The notes beneath the pieces are model-generated. The model had not been told where the DNA came from. It did no database searches and was given only the letters and a program-made list of their open reading frames with translations. A stretch of 64,000 nt of DNA, taken from the NCBI RefSeq assembly GCF_000403395.2, contig NZ_KE159668.1, positions 246,280 through 310,279 of the forward strand. The letters run 5' to 3'. Both the position numbers and the translations under genes were made by a program. Positions 1-7,885 of this stretch are shown piece by piece (within the stretch, counting starts at the first letter, position 1; the number at the start of each line of letters is the position of its first letter). Source of the DNA: Anaerotruncus sp. G3(2012) (GTDB lineage: Bacteria; Bacillota; Clostridia; Oscillospirales; Ruminococcaceae).

Positions 1-173
1 ACATAGATCACGTGCCAATCTCCGTATTCTTTGGGCAGGCTCCTCCATTTGCACCCATTTTCCATTACGTACAGCGCCGCATTCAATACATCCAGATTGC
101 TGATTTTTGCTGGTTTCCGCTGTTTCGGAAAGCACTCTGCGATTTGTTCGTATTGTTCTTTCTTCAGTTCCAT
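1..173 (-). CDS. IS5-type transposase, N-terminal part (cut by window edge)
   Basis: Reading the minus strand from an ATG at 173 gives 57 residues up to the window edge with no stop. The sequence begins MELKKEQYEQIAECFP and continues with CKWRSLPKEYGDW, which is the N-terminal helix-turn-helix region typical of IS5-family (IS1031/IS427-like) transposases (DUF4096-type). The catalytic DDE part would lie outside the window. An AAAGGA-like ribosome site precedes the start. The putative insertion sequence end lies near 195-213, where the strand upstream of the gene reads GGGTCTGTTCACAC, a plausible terminal repeat. Whether the element is intact cannot be judged from here. Confidence 0.8.
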   Translation of the reverse strand, partial: MELKKEQYEQIAECFPKQRKPAKISNLDVLNAALYVMENGCKWRSLPKEYGDWHVIY

Positions 174-194
174 TCCTTTATTATAGCATATCTT

Positions 195-213
195 TGTTTG
201 TGTGAACAGACCC
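195..213 (-). repeat. Probable terminal inverted repeat of the IS5-type element
   Basis: Just upstream of the transposase start the minus strand reads GGGTCTGTTCACACAAACA. Its position (about 20-40 bp before the gene) and its sequence style fit an IS5-group end. The opposite end is not in the window, so the match between ends was not tested. Confidence 0.4.
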
Positions 214-215
214 TA

Positions 216-380
216 AGAACCTGTATTCATAATCAGAGGATGCCGGATGGGCGAGGGATTTTGCTGCCCTGCAAGGCGAAAAAACGCAGACAATACTTTG
301 TGTATTGCAAGATTTTTCAACGCGGCAGGCCGGCAAAAGACTCGCTCAGACGGTGTCGAATGGTTGTGAATACGGGTTCT
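216..380. repeat. 165-bp element with 15-bp terminal inverted repeats (MITE-like)
   Basis: The left end reads AGAACCTGTATTCAT and the right end is the inverse of AGAACCCGTATTCAC, so the 15-bp ends match with two differences. No ORF inside looks real. The right-hand 85 bp (296-380) recurs in inverted orientation at 63916-64000 with one visible mismatch, so this is a dispersed repeat and not a one-off hairpin. It directly abuts the IS5-type end. The size, terminal repeats and lack of coding capacity suggest a miniature transposable element; no target-site duplication could be assigned with confidence. Confidence 0.65.
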
Positions 381-532
381 AAACTAAAGGGGCGGGATGG
401 GTTATACCGGCCCGCTCTTATCCGTTTACATTGCTTTGGTTGGTGGTATCGGATGTAACTCGAGGAGGCAGCTCCCTACCATTCCTTATGAGAACACCAC
501 AAAAGTAGCTTGCCGCATTAGGTGAATTATGA

Positions 533-559
533 TATAATAGCTGCAAAGCAGCTATTATA
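533..559. repeat. Perfect 12-bp inverted repeat in a gene-free stretch
   Basis: TATAATAGCTGC and its exact inverse are separated by AAA. There is no T tract strong enough to call a terminator in either direction. It lies in the 380-762 gene-free stretch, where I see no convincing gene; a second, imperfect hairpin surrounds about 616-650. The stretch may be debris of mobile elements next to the IS end. Confidence 0.5.
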
Positions 560-762
560 CTAGAGCTATGGCCAGGACGATGTGCAGGCAGAGCCTGCCC
601 CCATCCCGATGGCCAATGATATCGCATCGCTTCGCGATTGTGGTATCATAACTACAGGCACGCCATTATACTGGGGTATGGTCCAGCCTGTCAGAGCGCT
701 CTACGCTTTTGACAGAATCAAAAAACCATATACACAATAATGACTGTAAAGGAAAATGAGCA

Positions 763-1674
763 ATGTGGAAAGAAAGCTACCGCCTAGGTGTTGAACGGAT
801 TGATAAACAGCATCAGAAGCTTTTTAAAATGACTGGCGCTCTGGTCCAGGCAGCGCGAGACGGTGCCGGAGAAGAAACCTACAAGAAAGCGCTTGACTTT
901 TTAAAAGAGTATGTGGTATATCATTTTCAGGATGAAGAGGATTATCAGAGGGCAATCGGCTATAGCAGGCTGGAAGAGCATATCCAGCAGCACCGCGAAT
1001 TTGCCGGAAAGGTACAGGAATACGAGGAAAAGCTGATCGAAAACGGGTATGACCAGCGGATGACCAAATATCTGGCCGGAACCTTGACTGCATGGCTGAT
1101 CCATCATGTGGCAGACAGCGACCAGAAGCTGGTGGCCTGTCCGCGCAAGAAGGCGATGCATCATCAGTCCCAGCACTGCACCGGGCTGTTTGCAGAACGG
1201 ACGGCCGATGTGCTCGAAAAGATGGCGTGCTTTGCCCGCAGCCAGATCTCATTGCATGAGACCAACCATTTTGGCGAACTGGGAGATTTCTTTGTTGAAA
1301 TCGAGCTGTGTGGAGAGCTGCGGGGGAAAGCGGTCTTTGGGTTTTCCAAAGAGCTGTCCTTCAGCCTGATTCGGAGGATGATGCTGTTTGATCTGGAGGA
1401 GCCGGATGAGCTGATGCAGTCCGCCCTTTGCGAATTAAGCAATATCGCCTGCGGCAGCACTGCGGTTAAGCTGGATCGGCGTGGAATTATTATCCAAATC
1501 AAAACGCCTGTTTTTTCCTGTGGATATGAAGGGCCGGACAATGTGGGCGTTCAGATTGACACTGGAACCGGACGTCTGGAGATTGCGGTTTTTCTGGATG
1601 AACAGACGTTGGAACGCCGGTACCGCAGCGGCTATCTACGGTTTTCGGACCTCAAAGAGAAAGGCAAAAAATGA
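763..1674 (+). CDS. Bacteriohemerythrin fused to a CheX/CheC-like phosphatase domain
   Basis: 303 residues in two parts. Residues 1-125 are a hemerythrin four-helix bundle with all seven di-iron ligands visible: H17 in the IDxQHxxLF motif, H54, E58, H73, H77, H115 and D120. This domain binds oxygen reversibly (or senses oxygen/NO). Residues ~145-290 resemble the CheC/CheX/FliY phosphatase fold: the segment CELSNIACGSTA carries the E..N pair (E224, N227) that removes phosphate from CheY-P in this family. Oxygen binding may thus be coupled to CheY-P turnover; that coupling is inference. A weak AAAGGA site precedes the ATG. The gene stands alone and ends at a terminator. The hemerythrin call is firm, the CheX call moderate. 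Confidence 0.8.
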   Translation: MWKESYRLGVERIDKQHQKLFKMTGALVQAARDGAGEETYKKALDFLKEYVVYHFQDEEDYQRAIGYSRLEEHIQQHREFAGKVQEYEEKLIENGYDQRMTKYLAGTLTAWLIHHVADSDQKLVACPRKKAMHHQSQHCTGLFAERTADVLEKMACFARSQISLHETNHFGELGDFFVEIELCGELRGKAVFGFSKELSFSLIRRMMLFDLEEPDELMQSALCELSNIACGSTAVKLDRRGIIIQIKTPVFSCGYEGPDNVGVQIDTGTGRLEIAVFLDEQTLERRYRSGYLRFSDLKEKGKK

Positions 1675-1688
1675 ACAGGACAAAAAAT

Positions 1689-1726
1689 CGCCCCGACTGC
1701 ATCTGCAACAGCCGGGGCGGTGTTTT
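1689..1726 (+). terminator. Rho-independent terminator
   Basis: CGCCCCG pairs with CGGGGCG around a 17-nt loop region, followed by GTGTTTT. It lies 15 bp after the hemerythrin fusion gene. Confidence 0.75.
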
Positions 1727-1789
1727 ATCGTCAGCACCCAAAAACACAGCGCTTATTTTTGGATTGCGGGCAAAAGCCTGACATGCACA

Positions 1790-2038
1790 TCATTCCTCGC
1801 CCATCTCGGCTTCCATCTGTTCTTCAAACATGTGTGCGTATTCTTGGGTTTTTCCGGTGATATAGCCCACTGCCTCGAAGTAAGTCTCCAGCATATAGTC
1901 CATCGCTCCCTGCGGGTCATAGTATGGGTTGACCTGATCGTCATTCTCCGCCTTAGCGTGCAGGTGATTTTGGGTATACAGCAGCGCAAGGTCCTGAATG
2001 GTGCGCGAAAAATCAATTCTCCAATCCTTTTTAGACAT
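1790..2038 (-). CDS. Hypothetical 82-residue acidic protein
   Basis: I do not recognise this family. The ATG at 2038 sits 7 bp after a GGGGAG ribosome site; a TTG two codons earlier (2044) is an alternative. The protein starts MSKKDWRIDFSRTIQDLALL, is predicted largely helical, has no membrane segment and ends in an acidic tail (EEQMEAEMGEE). It lies 29 bp downstream of the HExxH protein gene on the same strand, so the two are probably co-transcribed and may act together. Codon use and GC content look like the neighbours. Confidence 0.6.
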   Translation of the reverse strand: MSKKDWRIDFSRTIQDLALLYTQNHLHAKAENDDQVNPYYDPQGAMDYMLETYFEAVGYITGKTQEYAHMFEEQMEAEMGEE

Positions 2039-2067
2039 AGACAAGCTCCCCTTTTAAAATTGATCTT

Positions 2068-2802
2068 CTAAGCAGCAGCGAAAAGGCTGCGTCCGTCTTT
2101 GCGGGCGCCGGGCGTCCCCACCCGGAACAGGTCTTCCGCATCAGAACGGGTAACCGTGCGCGTGGTTCCGCCTGAGACATATACTCTGCCGCATTCCGGA
2201 CAGATACCGGTATGCAGAACCACACTCTGGGAGACAACCTCCCGCCCATCTTGCCGGGCCTGCGCCTGCTCATGGAACACATGCTCCATCTCGTGGCTGC
2301 GCACAACGCTTGCAGCCGCATCCGGGTTGATCTTACCAGGCGTCTTGAACGAAACTCCCGGGTCGGTAGAACCGTCCTGGTATTTCCGGTTTTCGCAGGT
2401 TTCACATTTTTCCGGATCCATCAGGTTTTCCGGCTCCTCCTCATCCTCCTGCCCGGGGAGAAGCGGACCAGCCGATTCCTCCTGCTGAACTTCCTCCGCG
2501 CCGGACTGCTGCCATGCGAGCGGGTTTGCGCGTCCGCTCATACTGCCGGTGCCGATTTCTCCGCCGGACAGCGCGGGCATACCGGGCATACTGGTGCGCC
2601 AGTCTCCGGTGTCCCCCCCTGCGGAAATGCCCGGCGCCCGGTTGGAGGACGGATTCGGTGCGGAGGCCTTCACCTGAACGGGACTCCGCGCCTGCGAGAA
2701 CCCCTGCCGCATAGACGGTGTGGAAGCCCCTGTTCTGCGCGGAATCGAATTTCGCTGATACAGGGGGAATCCTGCTGCTGACTGAAGAATGCCGCCAGTC
2801 AT
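2068..2802 (-). CDS. Putative zinc metalloprotease-like protein with CxxC and HExxH (SprA-like)
   Basis: 244 residues, preceded by a good GGGAGG site. Residues 1-130 are rich in Ser, Pro, Gly and Gln, look disordered, and show no signal peptide. The conserved part starts at about residue 134 with CETCENRKYQDGS, then SHEMEHVFHEQ, an HExxH zinc-protease signature, then a second Cys pair (CPECG). This layout resembles the SprA-related putative metalloprotease family found in many Clostridia. Substrate is unknown and catalysis is unproven. The downstream 82-residue gene is probably in the same transcript. Confidence 0.65.
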   Translation of the reverse strand: MTGGILQSAAGFPLYQRNSIPRRTGASTPSMRQGFSQARSPVQVKASAPNPSSNRAPGISAGGDTGDWRTSMPGMPALSGGEIGTGSMSGRANPLAWQQSGAEEVQQEESAGPLLPGQEDEEEPENLMDPEKCETCENRKYQDGSTDPGVSFKTPGKINPDAAASVVRSHEMEHVFHEQAQARQDGREVVSQSVVLHTGICPECGRVYVSGGTTRTVTRSDAEDLFRVGTPGARKDGRSLFAAA

Positions 2803-3033
2803 GATAAACTCCCTCCCAGATTCCAGATTTTAAGGTTGTTTTATGTAAACAATTATCTACTTTTCAGTATAAATAAAAATAGCTTGAAATACAAGAGAAA
2901 AAGTAAAAAATCTTCCTGCATAATTTTTTAAAAATGGGCCTGTTCCGGGGTTTTGTTTGGGAAGCTTCTGCCGAAAATAGAGGAACGGAAGAATGGTACA
3001 TATAAAAACAGCAGGGATTCAGAAAATTAAGGA
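2803..3033. other. AT-rich intergenic region between divergent genes
   Basis: This stretch separates the divergent HExxH-protein and chemoreceptor genes. Apart from the chemoreceptor promoter that follows it, I see no gene or clear structure here. Confidence 0.5.
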
Positions 3034-3062
3034 TTGCACAAACCAAAATCCTAATATATAAT
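3034..3062 (+). promoter_or_regulatory. Sigma-A type promoter for the chemoreceptor gene
   Basis: TTGCAC and a perfect TATAAT are separated by 17 bp. Transcription should start near 3069, leaving a leader of about 107 nt. Confidence 0.75.
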
Positions 3063-3064
3063 AG

Positions 3065-3115
3065 TAAAATGGTAGGTGCCGGATATTGAGGCTTCGGCAG
3101 GACTGCCCCATTTTA
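3065..3115 (+). promoter_or_regulatory. Leader hairpin in the chemoreceptor mRNA
   Basis: TAAAATGG at the predicted transcript start pairs with CCATTTTA 35 nt later, enclosing a smaller TGCCG/CGGCA helix. It lies between promoter and gene with no T tract, so it is more likely an mRNA-stabilising or regulatory structure than a terminator. It does not match the c-di-GMP riboswitch consensus I know. Confidence 0.45.
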
Positions 3116-3176
3116 CGTCTTTGCTGTTGCAGGCGAAAGGCATAACAAAATAAAATAATAAAGAGAGGGTTTTTCT

Positions 3177-4865
3177 ATGAAAAAATCGATAAAAACGGCC
3201 GTATGGCTGCGAGTGATCGTGATTTTTGTGGCATTGGTATTGAGCGCGGTGTTCACCATTACCGGACTGCTCAATATTCGAAGTTCCTCCCTTTCCTCCA
3301 AAACGGCGAATGAAATCCACGTGATTGCTCTGTCGGCGGAAAAAGCACATCTGAACTGGATCGAAAACCTCAGCTCTTCGATCAGCTTTGGAACCGAATT
3401 CACCGGAAGTACCGACTATACCAGCTGTTCGCTTGGTAACTGGCTTTATCATACCGACCGCACAGCCCTCCCTGATCCCAGGATTGATGCGATCATGAAT
3501 GAGATCGAGCCGATCCACCAGCGTATCCACTCCTCCGCATCTGAAATCCTCGGCTGTAAGGATACCGACCATGCCAGGGCACAGGATATCTACCTGAACC
3601 AGACTAAGGCGGACGTAAACACTCTGCTCGGCAAGCTGGAAGAGGTGATTGCGATCATCAATGAAGTGGTTGTCGATGATGCCCGTCTGCTCCAGAATGC
3701 AGAGCTGCAAACGATCACTGTGTTTGTTATCTCGATGCTGATGATCTTTATTGTCTGTATCCTCCTGATCCGCTACATCATGCATAGCGTTGTTTCTCCA
3801 ATCACCATCATCACCGAATCGAGCCAGAAGCTCGCGAAGGGAGAACTAAATTTCCAGATAGACATCCACAGCGAGAATGAGATTGGCGTACTTGCCGACA
3901 GTCTCAACTCCTCGGTAAAGACTTTGAGTACCTATGTAGAAGATATTTCTGACACCCTCACAGAGATTTCGGAAGGTGACCTGACCCGGGAAAACAACCT
4001 GCACTATATTGGCGATTTTGTGCGGATTGAACAGTCGATCAAGATTATCCTTGACCAGCTGAATGATATGGTAAGCCGGCTTGCAGCTACCTCGGAAGAG
4101 GTTTCCCGTGGCGCGGAGCAGGTCGCAAGCGGTGCACAGTCCCTCGCACAGGGGTCGACCGAACAGACCACCGAGATCGAAAAACTGCTCGAGCGGGTTC
4201 ATCTCGTCTCTGGGCAGATCGGGGAGAGCGTTCAGAGTGCACGCGATACCAACAGTGCGGTTGCGGCGATGGGAGGACAGATTGATGTTTGCAGCCAGAC
4301 AATGAAGGATATGTCCGGCGCCATGCAGGAGATCAGCTCAAATTCCAAGGAGATCGGCAACATCATCAAGGCGATTGAGGACATCGCCTTCCAGACCAAC
4401 ATCCTCGCACTGAACGCTGCGGTGGAGGCTGCAAGGGCAGGCACCGCAGGCAAGGGATTTGCAGTCGTGGCGGATGAGGTGCGCAACCTCGCTGCCAAGA
4501 GCGCGGAAGCAGCGCAGAGCACGACCGCCCTGATCGAGAAGTCCCTGAAGGCGGTTTCCCGCGGGGTTGATCTGACCGGTTCCACACAGGATTCCCTCGA
4601 CGCGGTGATTAACGATGCACGCATCGTGACCGACAGGGTCCGTGAAATTTCCGATGCATCCGCCGCGCAGGAGATGTCGGTTTCGGATATCTCGGTCGGC
4701 CTCGCGCAGATCTCACAGGTTGTCCAGACCAACTCCGCTACCTCCGAGGAGAGCGCTGCTGCAAGCGAGGAGTTGTTCGGTCAGGCACAGATCGTGAAAA
4801 ATCTGGTTGGGCAGTTCAAGATCAAGACAGCTGTTGTTTCGGCTGGCCATCGGGCTGAATTCTGA
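3177..4865 (+). CDS. Methyl-accepting chemotaxis protein with an extracytoplasmic CZB-like zinc domain
   Basis: 562 residues. Membrane segments span ~9-31 and ~178-200, so residues 32-177 face outside. That outer domain carries the zinc-ligand pattern of CZB chemoreceptor domains: H58, C84 in CSLGNW, then H114 and H118 (HxxxH). A HAMP domain follows (~201-255), then the cytoplasmic hairpin, whose tip ([19 protein letters not shown]) identifies an MCP. It should signal to CheA/CheW, perhaps in response to zinc, pH or oxidants such as hypochlorous acid, as CZB proteins do elsewhere. CZB domains are usually cytoplasmic, so this placement is notable. The gene has its own promoter and terminator. 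The MCP call is certain; the CZB assignment rests on residue pattern. Confidence 0.93.
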   Translation: MKKSIKTAVWLRVIVIFVALVLSAVFTITGLLNIRSSSLSSKTANEIHVIALSAEKAHLNWIENLSSSISFGTEFTGSTDYTSCSLGNWLYHTDRTALPDPRIDAIMNEIEPIHQRIHSSASEILGCKDTDHARAQDIYLNQTKADVNTLLGKLEEVIAIINEVVVDDARLLQNAELQTITVFVISMLMIFIVCILLIRYIMHSVVSPITIITESSQKLAKGELNFQIDIHSENEIGVLADSLNSSVKTLSTYVEDISDTLTEISEGDLTRENNLHYIGDFVRIEQSIKIILDQLNDMVSRLAATSEEVSRGAEQVASGAQSLAQGSTEQTTEIEKLLERVHLVSGQIGESVQSARDTNSAVAAMGGQIDVCSQTMKDMSGAMQEISSNSKEIGNIIKAIEDIAFQTNILALNAAVEAARAGTAGKGFAVVADEVRNLAAKSAEAAQSTTALIEKSLKAVSRGVDLTGSTQDSLDAVINDARIVTDRVREISDASAAQEMSVSDISVGLAQISQVVQTNSATSEESAAASEELFGQAQIVKNLVGQFKIKTAVVSAGHRAEF

Positions 4866-4885
4866 TTTCCCATATCCTTTCAGAG

Positions 4886-4917
4886 GGCGTCTGCCGGTTC
4901 AGGCAGGCGCCTTTGTT
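4886..4917 (+). terminator. Rho-independent terminator of the chemoreceptor gene
   Basis: GGCGTCTGCC pairs with GGCAGGCGCC (one G-T pair) across a 6-nt loop, followed by TTTGTTGTTG. The 4918-5343 stretch beyond holds no gene I can support. Confidence 0.85.
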
Positions 4918-5343
4918 GTTGTCTGTTCCCCTTCTCGGTTACACCGGGGGGGCTTTCTTTTTTCAGAGTCCTTGTTTGCATTCTGGCAGGAGGAGCTGCG
5001 AAAGCCTCTCACTGGCCTGGCTGCGAACCGGGCAGCGTTTTCCGCAAGGCTTACCGCTTACTGTTGAAAAAGACAACCATTCTTCCTCTTTAACTGGCCT
5101 ATAACCGGATCTGTCCCGCCCAGGCCCAGAAAGCCGTATTTTCATGGAAGTGCATTTCCACAAAAAAGGGGGGGAGCTACAAGGTACGCCGGAATGGCCG
5201 CCTGGAGCGCTCGCCGTGGTTCGCAGCCTGTACGCTGCGCCCAGCCTGGGCGATAACCGATGCTGCAACTCCACGCTTGCAGCCCGCGCATCCACGGCCC
5301 TCTTCCTCGTAATTTTCGAAAAGAGGGGGAAAACATAAAAAGG
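4918..5343. other. Gene-free stretch
   Basis: Only overlapping, low-quality ORFs in several frames are present, with no ribosome sites that fit. I see no RNA gene, repeat or strong promoter here. It lies between two convergent transcription units, each with its own terminator. Confidence 0.5.
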
Positions 5344-5369
5344 CCCGCGCCTGTGGAGGCAGGCGCGGG
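5344..5369 (-). terminator. Rho-independent terminator of the surface-protein gene
   Basis: A 10-bp stem, CCCGCGCCTG with its exact inverse, a 6-nt loop, then CCTTTTTA on the minus strand. Confidence 0.85.
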
Positions 5370-5394
5370 TATTTACGCAACTGAAAGTAGGAAG

Positions 5395-6603
5395 TTATCT
5401 GGAGACTTTTTTGAAAGCAACCGCACCGGCAGCGGCCAGAGTACCGATCCCACCGAGGATCGCGGCTGTGACCATGTCGGAACCACCGGTCGAAGGAACC
5501 GGTTTTTTCAGGCTGACCTTCTCAATGACCTCATCCTGCACCGCATCGAGGTCCAGCTCGGTGTCCGAAACGATATAGTTGGTGAGTTTGCGGGTCTTAA
5601 TGCTCCAACCCTCAATATCATCCCAGTTCTCATAGTAAGTAAATTCGCTGGTGATATCCGAGAGGGTCCCGTCCGGATTGCGGGTGTAGATATAGACGTG
5701 TTTCGGGTTCAGGGCATTGTCGGAATCGGTATTCCACGGCACGCCCAGTGTCAGAGTTGCGCGGGAAGTGGAGGGGACGGTCGGTGCGCCGACAAAGGTA
5801 TAGAACCAGAGCTCTGCGCCTACCGGGTCCGCATATTTGCGATAGATCTCGCTGTCCGCCTTGGTGGAGAGCTTGGCATAAAATTTGGAAGCTTCGCTGC
5901 TCGCATCAAACCGGAGGGTCGCCATCTCGCCCCACGAGATATAGTTTTCGTCGTTGGATTCGGGTTTGAAGATAAACCCGTCGCCCGCTTCCGCATCGGC
6001 GGAGGAACCCGACATCTCGTCATTGCTGATCCAGAAGGTCAGCTCATATTCCGCGGTGTCGTATGTATCCACCGAAACGCCGTTGTCCACCAGGATATCC
6101 TTGTAAACGCTGGTTGCAAGGTCGCCTGCATTGACATATTTGCGGGGCTTGAAGGTCACTTCAACGGTCGCCTTTTTTTCTCCGGCCTCATGGGTGGAGC
6201 CGGTGATGACCTTCAGATAAGCGGTGCGCTTGTCAGGCGTGCTGCCGCCAAGATTCTTTCCGTTGACCAGCTCGACCGATTTGATCAGCGAGCGGCCTTC
6301 TCCTTTTTTGGATGCCTTGAAGCTGAACAGGCTTCCATCCCCCAGCTTGTTGATTGCATTGGCATTTTCGCCGCTGTCCTTTACCTGATAGGTGGTGCCA
6401 TCCCGTTTGGTAAAGGTGATGCTGGAATCCAGGTCTTCAACCGGGATATAATAGGTGCTGTCCGGGCGGACTTCGTCAAATACCAGCCCATTTCCAGAGA
6501 GTGTCAGGTCACCATGGCTGTTATACGCATCGGCGGCAAGGGCGGATACCCCCATGCCGGCGACCAGCGCAACGGCCATCACGCAGGAAAGGATTCTCTT
6601 CAT
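5395..6603 (-). CDS. Secreted surface protein with a PxTG-type sortase anchor
   Basis: 402 residues from the ATG at 6603, which follows AAAGGAGG; a longer frame upstream is not needed. Residues 1-23 are a clear signal peptide (MKRILSCVMAVALVAGMGVSALA). The C-terminus has VPSTGG, a hydrophobic stretch of about 20 residues and a KKVSR tail, the layout of a cell-wall sorting signal. The motif is PxTG rather than LPxTG, a form accepted by some clostridial class B sortases. The body is rich in beta-prone segments and I do not recognise a catalytic domain. The class B sortase domain encoded at 20116-24477 is a possible processing enzyme; this is inference. Confidence 0.75.
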   Translation of the reverse strand: MKRILSCVMAVALVAGMGVSALAADAYNSHGDLTLSGNGLVFDEVRPDSTYYIPVEDLDSSITFTKRDGTTYQVKDSGENANAINKLGDGSLFSFKASKKGEGRSLIKSVELVNGKNLGGSTPDKRTAYLKVITGSTHEAGEKKATVEVTFKPRKYVNAGDLATSVYKDILVDNGVSVDTYDTAEYELTFWISNDEMSGSSADAEAGDGFIFKPESNDENYISWGEMATLRFDASSEASKFYAKLSTKADSEIYRKYADPVGAELWFYTFVGAPTVPSTSRATLTLGVPWNTDSDNALNPKHVYIYTRNPDGTLSDITSEFTYYENWDDIEGWSIKTRKLTNYIVSDTELDLDAVQDEVIEKVSLKKPVPSTGGSDMVTAAILGGIGTLAAAGAVAFKKVSR

Positions 6604-6898
6604 TCGTAATTTGCCTCCTTTGAAAAATCCAGCTTTGAAATCGTAACCAACAGGGTCCTCCAATCCCTCTCTGTTACGTTTCCAAGTATAACTATTTGTA
6701 TATTCAATGTCAAGGTATCGTGCTTTCCAAATTATTCATATTGCACTATAAATACCTCTGAAAATCCAATATAACCCGTCAATATTGCTGAATTATTCCA
6801 ATTTTAGGGCCTTTCATGAAAAAGGTTCCTCTATTTCCTGATACATGATATACTTTAAGTATTATTTTCCTTTGCTGCCAGTATTTTTGGAAACGCAC

Positions 6899-6926
6899 AA
6901 AACCCCGCTGTGTTACCACAGCGGGG
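6899..6926 (-). terminator. Rho-independent terminator of the candidate ncRNA
   Basis: On the minus strand CCCCGCTGTG, loop GTAA, CACAGCGGGG, then TTTTGTG: a perfect 10-bp GC-rich stem with a tetraloop. Confidence 0.85.
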
Positions 6927-7517
6927 CCTACATTTCCATATACCCACGCACAGGGCGGTTGGAGAGACCCGTCCCGTTTTGGGGGTTGTGTGCGGCTGTC
7001 CGGAGGGAACATCCGCATACCCGCAGCTTACAACCGGCCTTGCAGCCTGTTTTCCGCCTCGGGGTGGGCTTGCATATCACACTGTGCCTCCAGCCTCTGT
7101 CCCCTCCGGGCCAGACAGCAGCCTTTTGTTGACCACTGTATCCGAAACGCACAAAGGTCTATACAGTGAAACATGCTTCCCGCCGGATCCCGTTGCACAG
7201 AACCCGGCTGTTCAATTTGTCGCACGCGAATCCAACTCAGGGTCAGGCTCGCGAGAACTTGTCCGCGTGCCTTTGCTTGCGCTGGGTACGCGGGCGGATG
7301 CAGAGCGCCGCTTCCCACTTTCCAGCCGTTCCGAGACTGTTCAGCGCGAACGCTGCCCGAACCCGTCCCGGCTCGGTCCACAGGAGGCGATGCTGTAACC
7401 CGGATGGCCAAGCTGTCGGACAGAGCCTCCCAAAAGAGAAAGCCTGTCGTTTACAGCTGCCCGCCCGGAAGCAATCGGTTCTGTCAACGACTGGAACCCT
7501 CCGTTCCATTGATTGCT
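6899..7517 (-). ncRNA. Candidate ~610-nt structured noncoding RNA of unknown class
   Basis: A strong minus-strand promoter (7524-7552) and a strong terminator (6899-6926) bracket about 610 bp with no credible ORF. The stretch is much more GC-rich than its flanks. The predicted RNA shows nested pairing: AGCAATC at the 5' end pairs with GATTGCT (7511-7517 with 7470-7476) and encloses a perfect 6-bp hairpin with a GGAGG loop (7492-7508). Other helices are AGCTGT/ACAGCT (7411-7458) and CACTGTAT/ATACAGTG (7134-7168). I could not find the conserved cores of RNase P RNA, tmRNA or SRP RNA. The size is near that of OLE and ROOL RNAs, but I cannot assign it to either. Confidence 0.6.
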
Positions 7518-7523
7518 GAACCT

Positions 7524-7552
7524 ATTATACCGCGAATCTGGTAGAAAGTCAA
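7524..7552 (-). promoter_or_regulatory. Sigma-A promoter of the candidate ncRNA
   Basis: On the minus strand TTGACT and a perfect TATAAT are separated by 17 bp, which predicts a start near 7517. No ribosome site or start codon follows in a plausible frame. Confidence 0.75.
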
Positions 7553-7728
7553 TCTATTTTGTAACCGTTTTGTAACTTTTGCAATTTTTTTGTTACCGGT
7601 TTGTAATACTTCCCGCAAAGAACGTTCTGGTTCGACCATTTTACAGCTTTTTTCGGGCTTTTAGAAGGGTTCACAGAGAGGCGCGGGGAAAGATTTATTC
7701 CCATATTTCACACTCTGTTCAAAAAGTG

Positions 7729-7745
7729 ATGTTATAATATGCACA
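7729..7745 (+). promoter_or_regulatory. Extended -10 promoter for the M23 lipoprotein gene
   Basis: TGTTATAAT gives an extended -10 (TATAAT at 7733-7738) without a good -35. The leader of about 140 nt holds a perfect 8-bp hairpin, CGAAAACC with GGTTTTCG, at 7774-7798. The leader does not match a riboswitch that I know. Confidence 0.5.
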
Positions 7746-7885
7746 ACATACGTCTGTGCATATTGTGTCAGGGCGAAAACCGGCGGGACTGGTTTTCGCG
7801 CCGGTTCTTAGTGTGTAAGCGGATGGGGCGCCGGCTGCCAACAGGGAAGCCTGTGTGAGAGTATGATATTTATGGGAGGAGCATT

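Noticed and set aside
214-384. TA target-site duplication around the 165-bp element
   Set aside because: TA occurs on both sides but the exact ends are not symmetrical, so a duplication cannot be assigned from one full copy.
418-627. 69-residue minus-strand ORF near the IS end
   Set aside because: It runs through hairpins, has no ribosome site and no recognisable motif.
3065-3176. c-di-GMP riboswitch in the chemoreceptor leader
   Set aside because: The conserved GEMM-type core sequences are missing, so only a hairpin is reported.
5260-6609. 449-residue plus-strand ORF opposite the surface-protein gene
   Set aside because: The minus-strand protein has a signal peptide, sorting signal, ribosome site and terminator; the plus frame has none.
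6899-7517. RNase P RNA, tmRNA or SRP RNA
   Set aside because: I looked on the minus strand for the GAGGAAAGTCC core of RNase P, the tmRNA ends and tag region, and the SRP GGAAG/GCAGCC apical motif and did not find them.
7028-7544. Several 60-130-residue ORFs on both strands in the RNA locus
   Set aside because: They overlap in many frames, lack ribosome sites and have random-looking composition.
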